Source of the DNA: Trichoplax sp. H2
Taxonomy: Eukaryota > Placozoa > Uniplacotomia > Trichoplacea
DNA: 59,223 bases
Direction: 5' to 3'
Assembly (NCBI GenBank): GCA_003344405.1
Contig: NOWV01000298.1
Location: 1-59,223 of the forward strand
Shown: piece after piece, positions 24,410 through 38,500 of the stretch
Position numbering within the stretch: the stretch's first letter is position 1
Layout of the letters: each line of letters starts with the position of its first letter
The notes under the pieces: model-generated
The model's database searches: none
What the model saw: only the letters and a program-made list of their open reading frames with translations
Told to the model about the DNA's origin: nothing
Program-made: the position numbers and the translations under genes

Positions 24410-25073
24410 GAGCTATTTGTATGTATTAAAGGAAATTGAGAAGTGCATGTGAAAAATTTAGGTTAATGGCATTAAGTAGAAATGATACTGCCTTATAAAT
24501 CTATATAATTTACATTATAGGATCTATCTAGACTACAAGATAAATATTTGGATTGCACCAGATCAGGCATGATATACTTTGTGTTTTAAGTATTTGCAGT
24601 ACTAACTGTCACAATAGTAAATTACCATAATGAGTATATTATAGGTTATGTTCATATTTCATTTCCTACAAGATCATGCGAAATGTCGAGGGCAGAAGCT
24701 AGTCATAACTACGATCTCCTAAACTGTAATATTAGCAGATGATAGTATATTGAGTCATGAGTAGCTTCTTATTTAGATATAGGTAGATTGAAATATTAAT
24801 TTTAAACTAGTCTAACAGAAGTTTCTCACTAGATTTATTGGCGCTAGAAAATTGGAAATATAACTTCTAAATTTGGATGAATTATTCTATGACGTCACAA
24901 TATATGTTCTCTTCGATATCAATCTAGGTTTGATATTTTTGGCCAATAGTTGTATAAACGGAGCAAGTGCTTGCGCAAACTAAAAATCTTGTATCCGGTA
25001 TACTGCTAGTATTTCCACTTTAGGCTATTTAATACAGTATCCTCTAAGAGTTCTGTGGGTACTGTTGCTATCA

Positions 25074-25273
25074 ATGAGGAAAAATAGGAAGAGAAGTTCT
25101 TGGGTTGATGACGAAGCTTTAACATTGATTCCTATCTTAGGTCTTCCTTCGATGAAGCCAAATGCGAACTGAAAGATTTTCTTCAACCAGTACTACGCTG
25201 GCGTTGTAAAGAACTACTTCAAATTATAAGGCGAATTGACGATCTCTTTTGCGGTTATTGTTATGGCAAATAG
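25074..25273 (+). pseudogene. Possible coding remnant with a frame change, unknown protein
   Basis: This 200-base island is richer in GC and in protein-like codons than its surroundings. One frame opens with ATG at 25074 and gives 32 codons, including KRSSWVDDEALTLIP, which recalls the start of SANT/Myb-like DNA-binding helices. A second, overlapping frame (about 25108-25273) gives a 54-residue stretch containing FDEAKCELKDFLQPVLRWRC and ends with a stop. Reading both needs a frameshift near 25110-25170 or an unseen intron. I cannot name the family. It may be the tail of a decayed gene or transposase. Confidence 0.25.
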
Positions 25274-28200
25274 GATAGCAAAATTCTTGTAGCAGAAATT
25301 CTCTTAGTCCTGACCTATTAATTATTAATCGAACCTTAGAAAATGGATCTTAATTAAGAATAGGTTTGATGTTATAAAGGTATCAAGGCTAGATATAAAC
25401 TTCCTATAAATCATCTTGCGGTAATAATGATAACTCAATTTGCTCCGATACGGGAAACACGAAAATGTTTATCATTCATTAAACAGTTATGAGTATTAAA
25501 TTGATATTATCAGTATTTCACATTAAGTAAACTATTAATATCGATGTCAAATAAGCTACCTTGTATAAACTCACACATCGATAAAGCTGTTGAGCTGTAA
25601 CCTACTTTAACTGCTACTTGCCGTTGTAGATAATCAGAAATACTTTAAATCTACATTTTACATGCATAGAAGTTAGCGGTTTTGATTAACTAGAATCTAG
25701 CTTAAGAACTTTGTCTCGACGGTTAAAGGTCAATTTCTCAAATATATTATTTTGATTATTAGTATTTTTACTTAATCACGCTTACAATATGCTGATTACT
25801 GCGTGAATTTATTGATCACAGTAGCAAGATTCGCATTTAAAAATTGAATAGCATTTATATGAATATTAATAATACTTCGATATGCTCTCTAGCAGCTAAT
25901 AGTTGGCATAGAATGCAATAAATCTGATTTTAGTAGACCCAAGTATATGCGTATCTAATCACTAAATCAATGTGAAAGTGCCACCAAGAAACAGATTAAG
26001 TAAAGAGTACATGGAATCAAGGAATCTGTTTGACACTTTGTGTGTATTTGTATCAATATTCAAGGTATTCGAACTCCGGAATAAAGCTTAACATACTCGA
26101 TTAGTCCTTAATAAAATGTATTTAAATTTATTTATTTAAAATATGTTACCAGTGATTTAATTATAGAGCTCATAAATTACGATGATCTCATATTCCATCT
26201 AAATTCGAAGGTTAAATAAATGATTTAATTTTAATGTAAATCAGTTATTCTGGAGTAATTGGATTTATTTACTTCTTTTACAATACTCTCTGCACTAATA
26301 AATAACTATAAGATTTAGTGCGGTCATAAGGTAATTCATTCTTTAATAGAAATTGAAAGCATTATTCTAATCCTAAGCTTAAGTGGTAGTATTACTAGTC
26401 TATAGCCCATAGGGTATTATTTAATTAAATCAATTCGTAGCAGTTAATGTCCATTATTTGTAATAAAAATCAATTGCTATCGAAATTATTATATTTACGG
26501 TGAATAAAACCTTTATACACCTATTCAGTAAACTCTATCTGATTAACAGTAACCGTATTGCAAACGTCCTTTGTAACCGATCCGCAACAAATTTGTTAGT
26601 TAAATTAAAATATGTGTTGAAGTGTCAATAGTAAAAAAACGTTGCATTTCCGTCTAAGCAAAGGTAAGAATATTTTATTTGCATACAACTACTTCAACTG
26701 TAAAATTTTCATAATTAATTGTGCAGTTTGAAAGCATATAGATTATAATAGTTATCGTAGTCGTATGAGAAATTGCAAATTGGGATTATAATGCACGATA
26801 GTTGAAGTAATAAAAGTTATTTTCAATATATTATGTAACCTACTGGGGATTGCAGTAATTTCGTGTGTTGGGATTGTTAAACGCTAGAAAAAAATCTTCG
26901 CTATCATTTATCCAAGTTATCATTTGTTAGTAACAGACTACAGTACTGTACAATGATAATGAAGATGTTCGGTAGTTTGCCACTATATATCTCGCTTATC
27001 TAGATGATGTATAGAAAAACGAACGTAGACAATCTTGCTGGTTCTAACAGAATACTTGACTTCTTATTTCTAATTTGAAATTAATGATAAGTATTAGAAT
27101 AGCAGGTAAAAATGTTGCTATATGCTCCTGCAATGAAATTATCGCCTCATAGTATATTCTCTACGTTGATATTAATGTTGCTTGAAAGTATCATGACATC
27201 CAAGAAATTTGATGTTAAGATTATTTAGCTGAAAGGTCTAAGTTTTAACTTACATTAGGCCCGCCATCTTTATTTTATGCAGCACGTACTTACGTAAAAG
27301 ACAATACTTAATTAGGGAGACTCCTTCAGCGTATAAATGATAATCGTAATTCTAAAATTTTATGTTCTTTACGTTCTCTAGTAAATAAAAACTACGAAAA
27401 CATCTATTGCAAACTGATCCATAGCATGATCTACGAATGATTATACTTGCGTATGCAAATACTAACTGGTCTAGTTTAATATCTATAATTAAGTAGATCT
27501 CTTCTTAAAAGGTACTCGTAATAAGCTATAATACCCGTATTATGAGCGCAATATGCCGATTCGTTTATAGACTTTAGCATTAGGTTACCCTAAACTTTAT
27601 TTTCGTAGCCCTTCATAAGAATATAGCTTCCCTCTCTACGCAGTTAGTGTTGTTGTCATAATATATCTCCATAAAGAATTAAGTTCAAATTAATATGAAT
27701 TTATTTAAGACAAATTTAAATATCAAGGTCTGTTTCATATATTACACGTATTGTATAGTTTTAGAAATTTACCGCACCGTATTATGTAAAGTCGTAACAT
27801 ATCTGATCTTAGATTGTTTTTATTTGCTGGTTTCTATACTTTTATAATTGCGCTTTAGTCGCGTAAGAACGAATTAGCAGCAACACTGATTAATTTTCGG
27901 TAGCAATACTTGAATTTTTTTTCTTCTCATTTGTAAGTTCTTTCATCGCTTGCGACTTTAAACAAGACATATTCTAGATTGAAGTCTTTTTTTATTTCAT
28001 CTTTATGGATATTTCGTGTTTCATAAGAACTTACTATAATCCATAACTACTTGTTATACAGTTGTGAAATTGCAGTTAAAGTTTACTGTATTACTTTTTA
28101 AGTCCGCTTAAGTGTGACATTAAGATTGGATGTTACGTATGATCTGATGTTAAAAGAATGAGTTTTAACCCCTATTGTGCCATTTGTGAGTTCCAGTAGC

Positions 28201-31200
28201 CTTAATTCCTTCAGGACGGGACGTAAGACAAGAGCTAATTAAGCATTATTGAATATTTTACTCATTAAATCTACTTGTCTAATTGAATTTATCATTTTGG
28301 TGTGTTATGATAGAATTTGTAGCAACTATCTATTTGACAGCTACGGATATGATTTAAAAACCATTCTGTAAAGTTATATTTAATAGTAATAATTTCTATA
28401 TTCAATGAAATTTACAGGTAATCGCTCTGAACTCTACTTAGTTTTAATGTAGCTACATATACACCATTACCGGAAGTGCTTGAAATCTGTAGATATTTGT
28501 TAATCGAAACTGACAGTATGATCCGCTTGTCATCGCTTCGTAGTAAAATTTCACTATAAATTCAATTTATCATTTATGGCGGCATTTATTAACGGATAAA
28601 TTTTAATTTAATTAACTATATTCTCGTAATGACTCCACATAAGGTAGAATTTTAAGTTGCCATTGATATCAGAAATCTAATTAATGGCGAAGCATTAGTT
28701 CAATTTCTCATAAAATCATTTAAAGTTATTAATTTCCGTATGCTTAAAGCTTTTTACATCAATTACTGGTGTTATTAAAAATAAACCAGTAAAAATTTTC
28801 AACATCATACCGTAGAATATTAGTAGCTTAAAGTAATTTCTGGATATTATCAAACGTTATTGAATTTAGTTAATATACGGTACAATATTACTTAGCTCTT
28901 AAATCCAGGATGTATACGAATACAGCTATACGTAATAGTCACTCGAATAATAATTACATAATTGAAATACGCTTAGCTTGGAAGGACTTTATTGTTGTTT
29001 AAGATTTTCAGCCGCATGGAAAATTGTATTACTTCAACTAATGTGTTTAGATATATAATTAATGATATCGCGTAGACGTTTACAATTTTAAAATTTCTTT
29101 ATAATTAAATTAATTATCAGGATGACGTAAACTGATGTTTAATTCATTTATTGATAACGCCAAAGACAGAAAACTCAGATAAATTTATTACTTAAAGTAT
29201 GATATCAAATGACGTGAGATCCTAGTATGGCAGGCTTATTTGTTAGTCCTAATTATCAATATTGGAGACAATTTTGATACTTCACAATCGTACTTTACTG
29301 CTATGAGTTTCAACAATATTTGAACTGTCAGTATAATAACATTGTAAGACACTATCTTTAGATAAATAACACGTAAATATTATATATTTAAAAGCAAAGA
29401 TGATTGAAAGAAATTACAGAATAAATCGCATAGCAATGCTACTCCTACTCATCTGATGTGACATCTGGTTATACGGTCAATGGAATCATCGACATATCTA
29501 CTATACCTACCTATTGAATTTTCACGTTGAAACCCTTAATCTTTACAACTTAATTTTAAAATTTAACGATCGATACATTACCAAAAGAGCAGGAACACTA
29601 TTGCAATAGATTACCCCGGTGGGACTTGTGCTTGCGTTTCTAGTGAATGATAGGTCCTATTAACATTAGATTAATGCTTATTATAGCACGGATATCAATT
29701 ATTGCTTATTGTAGCTAGCTCAGGTAAAGGTACATCCAATACCTGATACCCCATTCATCCCCTGTACCATTTGTTCTTTAATCATGCGTTTACTACTAGT
29801 AATCGAATAATGCAGTTATGTAGCTAATACTTTTTATCATTTTGCGCAACGGCTGTGTATAAGTAGAATCGCATCCTGAAGCAGCTTTAGCTGATACTTT
29901 TGTTTCAATTATTCAATCGATTTCACTAAAATGTAAATGCAAACAATGTACTATTTCAAATTGTATTAAATTCTCATCATCAAAGGCAATATTATTAAAA
30001 AAGAAAGACTATTTTTAATAAGTTTGACATTTAAAATCGTAAGCTTCATCTTTTCCCAAATACGATACGGATAACGTACAAAAGTGTAAAAAATATGAAG
30101 TATCATTCAATAGAATAAATAGTTTAGGCAGGAATCGCTATGTAAATCACAACTAATGCTATGATCTATGGGCTTGATAATTGGAATTAAGTGTGTTCAT
30201 ACGAAGAAATGCTTATTAGCAGTATTAAACTGTACCTTTGCTCTTAAGTAAAATAGAGTAACATTATTGTAACAAAATTGAGTGAGTTAGTTTATTGCTA
30301 ACGCAATAGATATAAAATTATTAGACTAGATCTTAATTAGTACCGTACTAGTGGAGTTTCTTTATGTATTTATTTGGTCAATTGTTAGAGGCGAGTGATT
30401 CGATAACTAAACCAGTTTTAAGTACTGAAATTCACTCAAGATGCGATTACACAGCTATTACAGTAGATCGAGACTTTCCTGCGAGACTAGAAGTCTTAAT
30501 TTAATCTAATATTGGAATACCGTTGATTGGCGTTAAAATTTTCAAGAACGTAAAGTAAAGACATTACATTCTAAAATACTGCACAGAAGTTAGGAGTATT
30601 TCTAGTAAGTGACAACTATTACACTGTTTTGTGAGGATATATTTTAATTCATATACAGCAAGAAACTTATCGATTTACGTGATAGAAATAATGCCTATAA
30701 TGGGGTATAGATTAAGGTGACACTTTTGATACATTATTGAGCGCGGAAATACTGGAAAGTAAGCTGTTATTAATCAATTCAAAAGTGAAGTTGAAATTAT
30801 TATTCGATAAATCGATAAGTGCAATATGCTTCATAAGAAGTTACTACTACTAATTATGTCTTTTCCTAAAAAAGTCATTAGGAATCTTATTTCAGTTATT
30901 AGAGATTCTAAGTGTTTATTTTACATGACTATATCTTCCTACTTACTCTAAATGAAAATTGATATCTCCAGAACAGAGAACTTAAGCAAATTTTGCAGTA
31001 TTTTTATGCCTTAACTACATTAATAATAACGCTAAGCTGAGGCTGCTACAATAACTTAGTGTGTAATTAAAGAACGTTACTATAGATTAGACATATATAT
31101 AGCATGACTTATATTCATATCTAGGCCTCTGAACCATTTATAAGGCCGTAGATACTAAAGATGGTTATTCCGTTCAACAATAGAAAATCATTGTTTAGAT

Positions 31201-34200
31201 TCACAGCAGGTAACCGATTTACACTTTAAATTTTTGCTTTTAACGAACAAAGCTCCTGCTTACTAACGCTACTATCTATTCATCCTTTTACTTCTTCCAA
31301 AAAATAAATTATTGTTATAGATATAGAAATACTTTGCCGTTGTTAGGACGAGATTGATTGAAAGCTACTCAGCAGGATAGATATAATTCGTCATTTATCC
31401 GTTGGGCTTTGTCTTTCTGCGTCTTACGTATGAATGAGATCAATAAGCCCATAATGTAGTAATTGTGTTGACGCTAAGACTATTTTTTTTCTGTCTGACT
31501 ATTATTCTTTCTCCTTATACATCCGTCAATCACATTTTAGACAATCGATATAGTGATTTTGAGTCCAAACTGTCTTAGATTAAAAACGAAATCTCCATAA
31601 GTCTTTGTCATAACTCTGGCTAATAACAATACTAACTAAGTAAACAATACCATCATTTTTTCACTTTTACAACATGTCTATTTTGATCTTTACTTCGCTT
31701 AAGTATGTGGTAATTTTCTTGAAATTCATTTTTTGTTTAGTTTCGTAGAGAATGAATTTAATATTTAAGAAATAAAGTGACTATTCAATTTCTTTTGGAA
31801 TTATACAGAACATCTATGGTGGCTAATAATAGAGAAACATTCCGCTTACGTTCTAATTTGGATGTACCATTAACCAAAATTTTCTTAACCGCACTTTATT
31901 ACGACGCCATTATTTCCTTAGTATACTTCTTAGCCAATTCTTCGTCACAAGATTAATATAAAAAATCTACTATTTTAGAAATACGCTTGTAGCATCTACA
32001 GATAATAATTACAATTTATTAGTGATGATAGTATTATTTCGTGGCCTAATAAGTAATTGAAACTTCGATTTACGCATGTTCACTGATTTGGAAATCGTTT
32101 TTAACAATCGATGGATACAAGTTCCGAGAGTCAACAGTAAGATTACTCATTTTTGTACTCCTTTCAAGTGTCTTTTTGATTTTGCTGCCAATCCGGATCA
32201 GTGTCTTAGTATATAATGGTCAATAGCTATAATCTAAACTAACAGAAATTAATAGTCTAAAAGTTATGACATGTTGTTTTGATTTGTGTCCTTTATGCCG
32301 AGTTCCATTGAATATTCAAACTAGTTATTTCTATTCAATATTACCCAACCTTGTTATTTTAGTTCAGACAAAATAAGACGTGAATACAATGCTACTAATC
32401 TATTAAAGCATGATTTAACAACTAAATGATCATTATATTTGCAGCTGATAGATTTACACTTAAAAATATAAAGTGTAATATTTGCTTTATTAACGCAGGA
32501 AAAACCTCCAAGACAAGGCATCTGAAAATCAGCCTGTAAGGTTCTTTCGAAAATCACGTCAATTACCAATCAACTTTTTTTCTAAAGTAGGTTCAAGTTT
32601 CTAATATAAAGGATAAACAATTCCACTCCTTGTTGTATATAGTATCCAGCACAGCGCACGTAGTTTTTATGGGCATACTGGGATGTAAACATTTGTTCCA
32701 TTTTGGTTTCTAAGTGACCACTGCTTGCACCCTACGGTGGTGTCTGGCGACGTTGTCCTCATTTCCAATATTAAACGCTATAATTTTTGACGATAATTAT
32801 AGTTTCCTACTAAAAACTCCGCGAAAAACCATTTTATAGCCGTAAATTTATCGTAGCGGAAAAAATTTATTTTACTTAAACGTTGTATCTTTACTCATCA
32901 CCGTTTGTTTCTCGTCTTTTGAAGAATTCGTGTGTAAGTTAATTACATAATTGAAAATCTGTCTAGTATAGAGAAGTTATTTTAAAAATTAGCTCAAAAT
33001 TGTTCTAGAGATATTAGAATAATGATATGAAGCTTAAAATTGCAAGCAACGAATTATTTTAATTTCTTATATGGAAGCGATATAACATCTACCGATAAGA
33101 GTACATTGATTCAGTGTTTATCGTATTGATTTTCCCGTAATATAATTGGTAAAATTTCTTTCGTTAAAACTAACAAATTAGATCATATTATTTATTATTG
33201 GTTTACTTTGAAAACGGGCTTTGAAGCGAAAAAGTTTTCTTACCAATAGTGTAAATGTTGACATATTTCAGTAGTAACACAATTTCAATAGCTACAGTAT
33301 TTCATATTCAACCATCTCTATTCATATATATATATCAATACTACTGCCAGGTTCTAGTAAATTCTTGATTAAAAAGTAAATATTTAATGGCAAATAGAAG
33401 GTACTGCAGAAATGGATAAATAATTTATATCAGCTCCTGCCATTTCTTTCAGACAAGACACTATTTGGCATTATCAAATTTTAGAGATTTACAGCCATAT
33501 AGCGACGATTATAACTAATCTTTTAAGCAGGCGTGCGTTCTTCTTTCCTACTATGTAATTTTATACTGAAAGATAGGGCAAGGCTATGGATTCGAAACTG
33601 CAGTGATTTTAAATCTTCACTGCTTCTTGAGAAATTCTTTCACCAGTAAATACAGTACTTTAATATAACATTCCTTGGTCCTTTAAATGAGATTTATTTT
33701 TAAAAAATGTCAGCCTTCGCTAGCTGAGCATAAACTTTTAACTAGAAGCCGTCTCTCTTCCCAATCTAGTAGCAAATTCCATCATTTACTTTTATATTGT
33801 ACATAATTACTGGTAGGTCTTCTTGACTATTAATAAAACGATGACATGAATTTTAAAAATACGTCTGAAGTGCTGGCACTGTACATTATTACGCTGTATG
33901 CATTTACATCACATTACATCTACTTTAGCTCTACCCGTAAACTGTGTCCATTATTGGAGATTTTTTAGCGTAAAAAATTTGTCCTTTTGAATATGATATC
34001 AGGTAAATAGCTTGAGCTTTAATCGTCGACTTAAAACAATGAACTTGTAAATACTGCCAATAAGAGGGTTAAAATTTATCTAATTTCTCCCTCTCCATGA
34101 AGTATTAATATTAGCCTAAGTGCTATCAATTTTTCTAATTAGTGAGCCTTTAGCTTCTATTACATCCTTCAACCTTCACTAAGAACATCAAATTAACTGT

Positions 34201-35502
34201 TAATTATAACTATTAATAAGCAGAAAATCTTACTTTTGCTGCCAATTTTTGAAATATAAATGATAGCGCACACTGACTTTACAATACCAATCGTAAAATG
34301 AACTACTTATTCAATTTAGAGCAAAAGATTGACTTTTTACCTTCAAATAATAAAAAATTCTAAACATGAATACTATTTAAACAATATTTTCTTCACCATA
34401 TAGCTGAGTAAACGAGCAAGCATAGACAGCGAACAGAAGGAACGGAAAGGCTTACCAACAGTATCAATAGCCGATAAACTAATCGTCAAAAGCATAAGTC
34501 AAGAGATTAACAATAAGTGTGCAAGAAAAGTTTCGAGAACACTATTAATGATTTTGGTCTAGCTATGTTTTATTTGTTCTAACAATGATTTTTCTTATTA
34601 AGTCAAGCTAACGATATGACGAAAGGAAATCGAAAAGACGAAAAGGTATGAATGCAGTCTGTATTCTGTATTTTCATTGTTTAACCTTCTCCGAAATTTA
34701 CTGATAATTTGCTCGTAACACTCCTACAATAATTAAAATTACATGATACAACAGAATCATATATGGATTCTAGTTTTATTTAAAGTTGATTCTGTAGTTT
34801 TTAGTAATCAGAGAAATAGACTTAAGTTAAAACCTTTTTGAATGAAATGTTAACTTACAATATTTAATTAATAAGTAATAAAAGAAAATTAGCAAATAGA
34901 GTAATATTTGTAATGGCTACACATAGTTCTGCCGTAAATTTTAATTAAAAGCATGTAATTGTGATTAACTCGATTAATAGCATAAATCACGGTTCCAGTG
35001 GATAATTGTTAGATCCAAATTTCTGTCGTAAAGTAAATGCTATGTTACAATAGCATGATTATGCACTAGATAACTCTCCCTGTATTATTTCAATTAGCAT
35101 AGAAATGGTGTTACCTCTGCTAATTATCAACTCTGATTGTTTTTAATATAATAATTATACAGGAGAAGATTGGATTACCTATGATAAGGGATAGTAAGGT
35201 AAGTCTTAACATTTTAATATGATAGTAGTAACTCAACGATTAAAATCGATAACATCCAACAGTCTTCAGATTACTTATCACTTTTTTGAACGTTATTAGC
35301 TAACGGCAAGCAGCGAAGGCTTAAACTCTAATGATTCACACGCCGCTAGGTAATGTCTTGACAAATTTTGGGTAATTGCACGTTAATACAGACTATCTAA
35401 GGATTTATAGCGATATTAGCACAAATTGTGCTCCTGCTTCGTTTCGCTTCACTTATATTTTCTATAATATTAAAATTCTGATCTATTTTTATTCTATGTT
35501 AG
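25274..35502. other. Long gene-poor AT-rich region
   Basis: About 10 kb without a gene I can support. The only longer frames (for example 32354-32569, minus, 71 codons, six Cys) lack recognisable motifs. A short segment with higher GC at about 32640-32770 has a 32-codon minus-strand frame and a small CACC...GGTG hairpin, but nothing identifies it. No tRNA or rRNA was seen. Unresolved 5' exons of the DYRK gene may lie at its right end: 34616-34645 (ten codons after an ATG, ending AAG|GTATG) and 35163-35198 (ending AAG|GTAAGT) are candidates. Their phases do not join cleanly to the first secure exon. Confidence 0.4.
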
Positions 35503-38500
35503 CAATACTGGCAAACCCGGTAGTGGTAGAGTTCCCAGTCTACCGATAGATCAGAACGAAGACAGAGAAGCATTAACACCAGATTGTGAGTTTTTAAGTG
35601 AATCATGGTTTCTGTTTATGATAATTTTACGTTGTAGAGTTTTAAACATGAAGTAAAGAGCATGCCATTTTATTCATTTAATAGCAATTGTTTTTATTAA
35701 AAATCTTTAATATTTCTCATCATGAAGTAACTGATGCTTGTTAATAAATGTTGTCTAATTAATTTTTGTTTAAAGATTGTCTGAAAAATTTTGGTGACAA
35801 ATTAACGCGTTTAGAAGAAACAGAAATCATGGACTACCCTAAAATTTGGTTTTTAGGCCCAGAAGCCCGCAAAGTTCAAGGAGTGGAAGGGGGGCCCAAT
35901 AATAATGGTACTGTTTAGTTATGATTAATGAGCTTGGTAATATATTAGAAGCCGGCTTAAAGCAATTTATTATTATTAAATAATTTCACTTGGGGTAACA
36001 CAAAAAATTTACTGGTTATATATATTTAGGATATGATGATAATGACGGAAACTATTTGAGAGTATTACATGATCATTTAGCATATCGATATGAGATTATA
36101 GAACTACTGGGTAAAGGATCATTCGGCCAAGTCGTTAAAGTACTGGATCATAAAACGAATACAATTGTAGCCATAAAGATTATTGTCAATAAAAGAAAGT
36201 AAGTTGGAGAAAAGTCTGAATGAAATGAATTGTATCAAACTATTATTATATTAGCCAGTTCCTTATTGTGCTGTAATAACACATTGGATTCCATTGATAA
36301 TATTCATTGTATTGAGCTTGGCTGCGAAATTTGTTGCAGTACCTGATGTTATACTACGGACAATGATACATTTTAAAATTTGCTTTCCAATCCATAGTAA
36401 TATTGTGCTCCTATTCAGAGTTATTTCTTGTTTATAATTAGTTAAGAAGATAAATACTGAACAACTAGTGATGCAACAAGTGCTGGCAATAATTTAGCCC
36501 TAAATTATGTTAAGAAGTATCTAACCTGACTTAGACCGACAAAACATCCTTAACCTATCGTTATTTTTTGAATGATACAACACAAAATAGTAAGGAATAA
36601 TGTAGTGCTATGCAGTCTGCTAATTTTTTATTTATTAATAGGGCTATTAACTTTGTAGATAAGGCTTAGAATAAGAATCTTAAGTTGTCACAAGATTACA
36701 AACAGAATGCATGCCATTACCATCTTTACTCCAAAGTTTAATCTAATAGGTTAATTTCCTTCTAATTGTACTCAGTAGAGCTGAAGAAACATGTGGAATC
36801 GTAAAATATCTATTAAATAAATATCATTAGTTACGTTACAGTAGGTATCTAAATAATTATATGGGTACTTAGTGACAATCCTTCCAATATCTAATAATGA
36901 TGCTTTAAACTTAAGTTGCCTTTAATATTTAAGTTACTATGTATATATTCTATAGCTGGACTGTATAAAATGATCAGATCTGAGCATTTATTAATATTTT
37001 AAAATCTTACAGGTTTCATAGGCAAGCATTGGTTGAACTAAAAATACTAGATATTCTTCGCAAAAGTGTAAGCTCATATTGTAAACGGTTAGATAGGACG
37101 AGCTTGTTATTGCGGTACTAATATAGAATGGTACCGGCTTTATTGGATGAGAAAGCATTCTTCCGACATACTTTCTTTATTCCCGATTATTACAGGATAG
37201 AGAAGGAAATTGTAATGTAATACACATGAAAGAATACTTTTTCTTCAGGTAACGTAAAAATTATATAAGAAATCCGATTTTAGGTTGTAATAATGGGATA
37301 TTAGAAATTTAGTATTTCAAATATAGATTCATTTAACCATACTGTTAGTAAAATACTACCGTCCCATATCAAATCATCATCACCTTAGCTACCATAGATT
37401 AAAACTCAAATTTATCGCTAATCTAACAGTTTAGATTGTCAATAATAGCATCGAAGACAGTAACAGTTTTATGCACTTATTAAATTTTAGTTTAATCTTT
37501 TTCTTTTAGGAAGCATGTCTGTATCACATTTGAACTGCTAGGGTAAAGATATTCATACCGCTCATCTTAATTTTGCTAGATTAATTATATTACAGAAAAG
37601 TATCAGCCTAACATTAAATAACCTTTCTTGTGTCGCAGGATGAATCTATACGAAATGATTCAGAAAAATAATTTCAGAGGCTTTAGCATGGAAGTGGTTA
37701 GACGGTGCGTAGGACATTACTTATTGTTAAGAATTACAGTTGTTAACATCTAAAGTATTGAAATTTTCGAACCATTTTATATATTTATCGATTAGATAAG
37801 AAATATTAAATTAAAATTTAAATTGATATAGAATTTATAAGATTATTTTTTGGGTTCAATAGACTTGCAATATCTATCTTAAATTGCATGCGGTTACTGC
37901 AGAGAGAACGAATCATTCACTGCGATTTAAAGCCAGTAAGTTTCGGAAGTGGATATATTGTTATCAATTAAAGACCTTGAATTCTTCTAACTGAATTGCC
38001 ATATTTTAATTATTATAAAATATTAGGAAAATATTCTATTATCGAAACGGAGTAAAGTGGACATTAAAGTTATCGATTTTGGATCCAGCTGCTTCGAAGA
38101 TAAAATCGGTAATAGCATAAAATACGAATTGTATTATCATGGCATGTACTAGCTTTATAATTATGACTTGTGGCCAAAAGTTTGGGGGTGGTTCAAAATT
38201 TTATTTAAAATTAGAAAGACTAAATGGTGTTCAATTTTTATTCTAATGAAATTACGATAGCAGCTCTTTAATAAAATTAGCATTATAGAATTAGGTAGGA
38301 TTGAGTGGAATGAGAGGCAGTCGTCTTGTTAAAGTAGCGGTTATTCTATGTTTACGGGCAAAATTTGTTCTTCTTAATGTAAGGACTTTGCTTAGTTAAT
38401 GTTTAGAATAGAATTTTGGTCATTCAGCTATTTTTTCGCAGTTGTGTAAAGATTAAGGGCGAAATATTATATAGTCCGGTCTAAAGAAGTCTCTAACTGT

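Larger units (their letters stand above)
23634..25073. other. Gene-poor stretch upstream of the MS4A-like gene
   Basis: No gene was found. The stretch starts at the 5' end of the minus-strand MS4A-like coding region, so its promoter should lie here. It includes a paired CRE palindrome at 24213-24240, an (AT)n tract near 24294-24310, and a perfect 10-bp-arm palindrome at 24388-24409. Confidence 0.45.
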
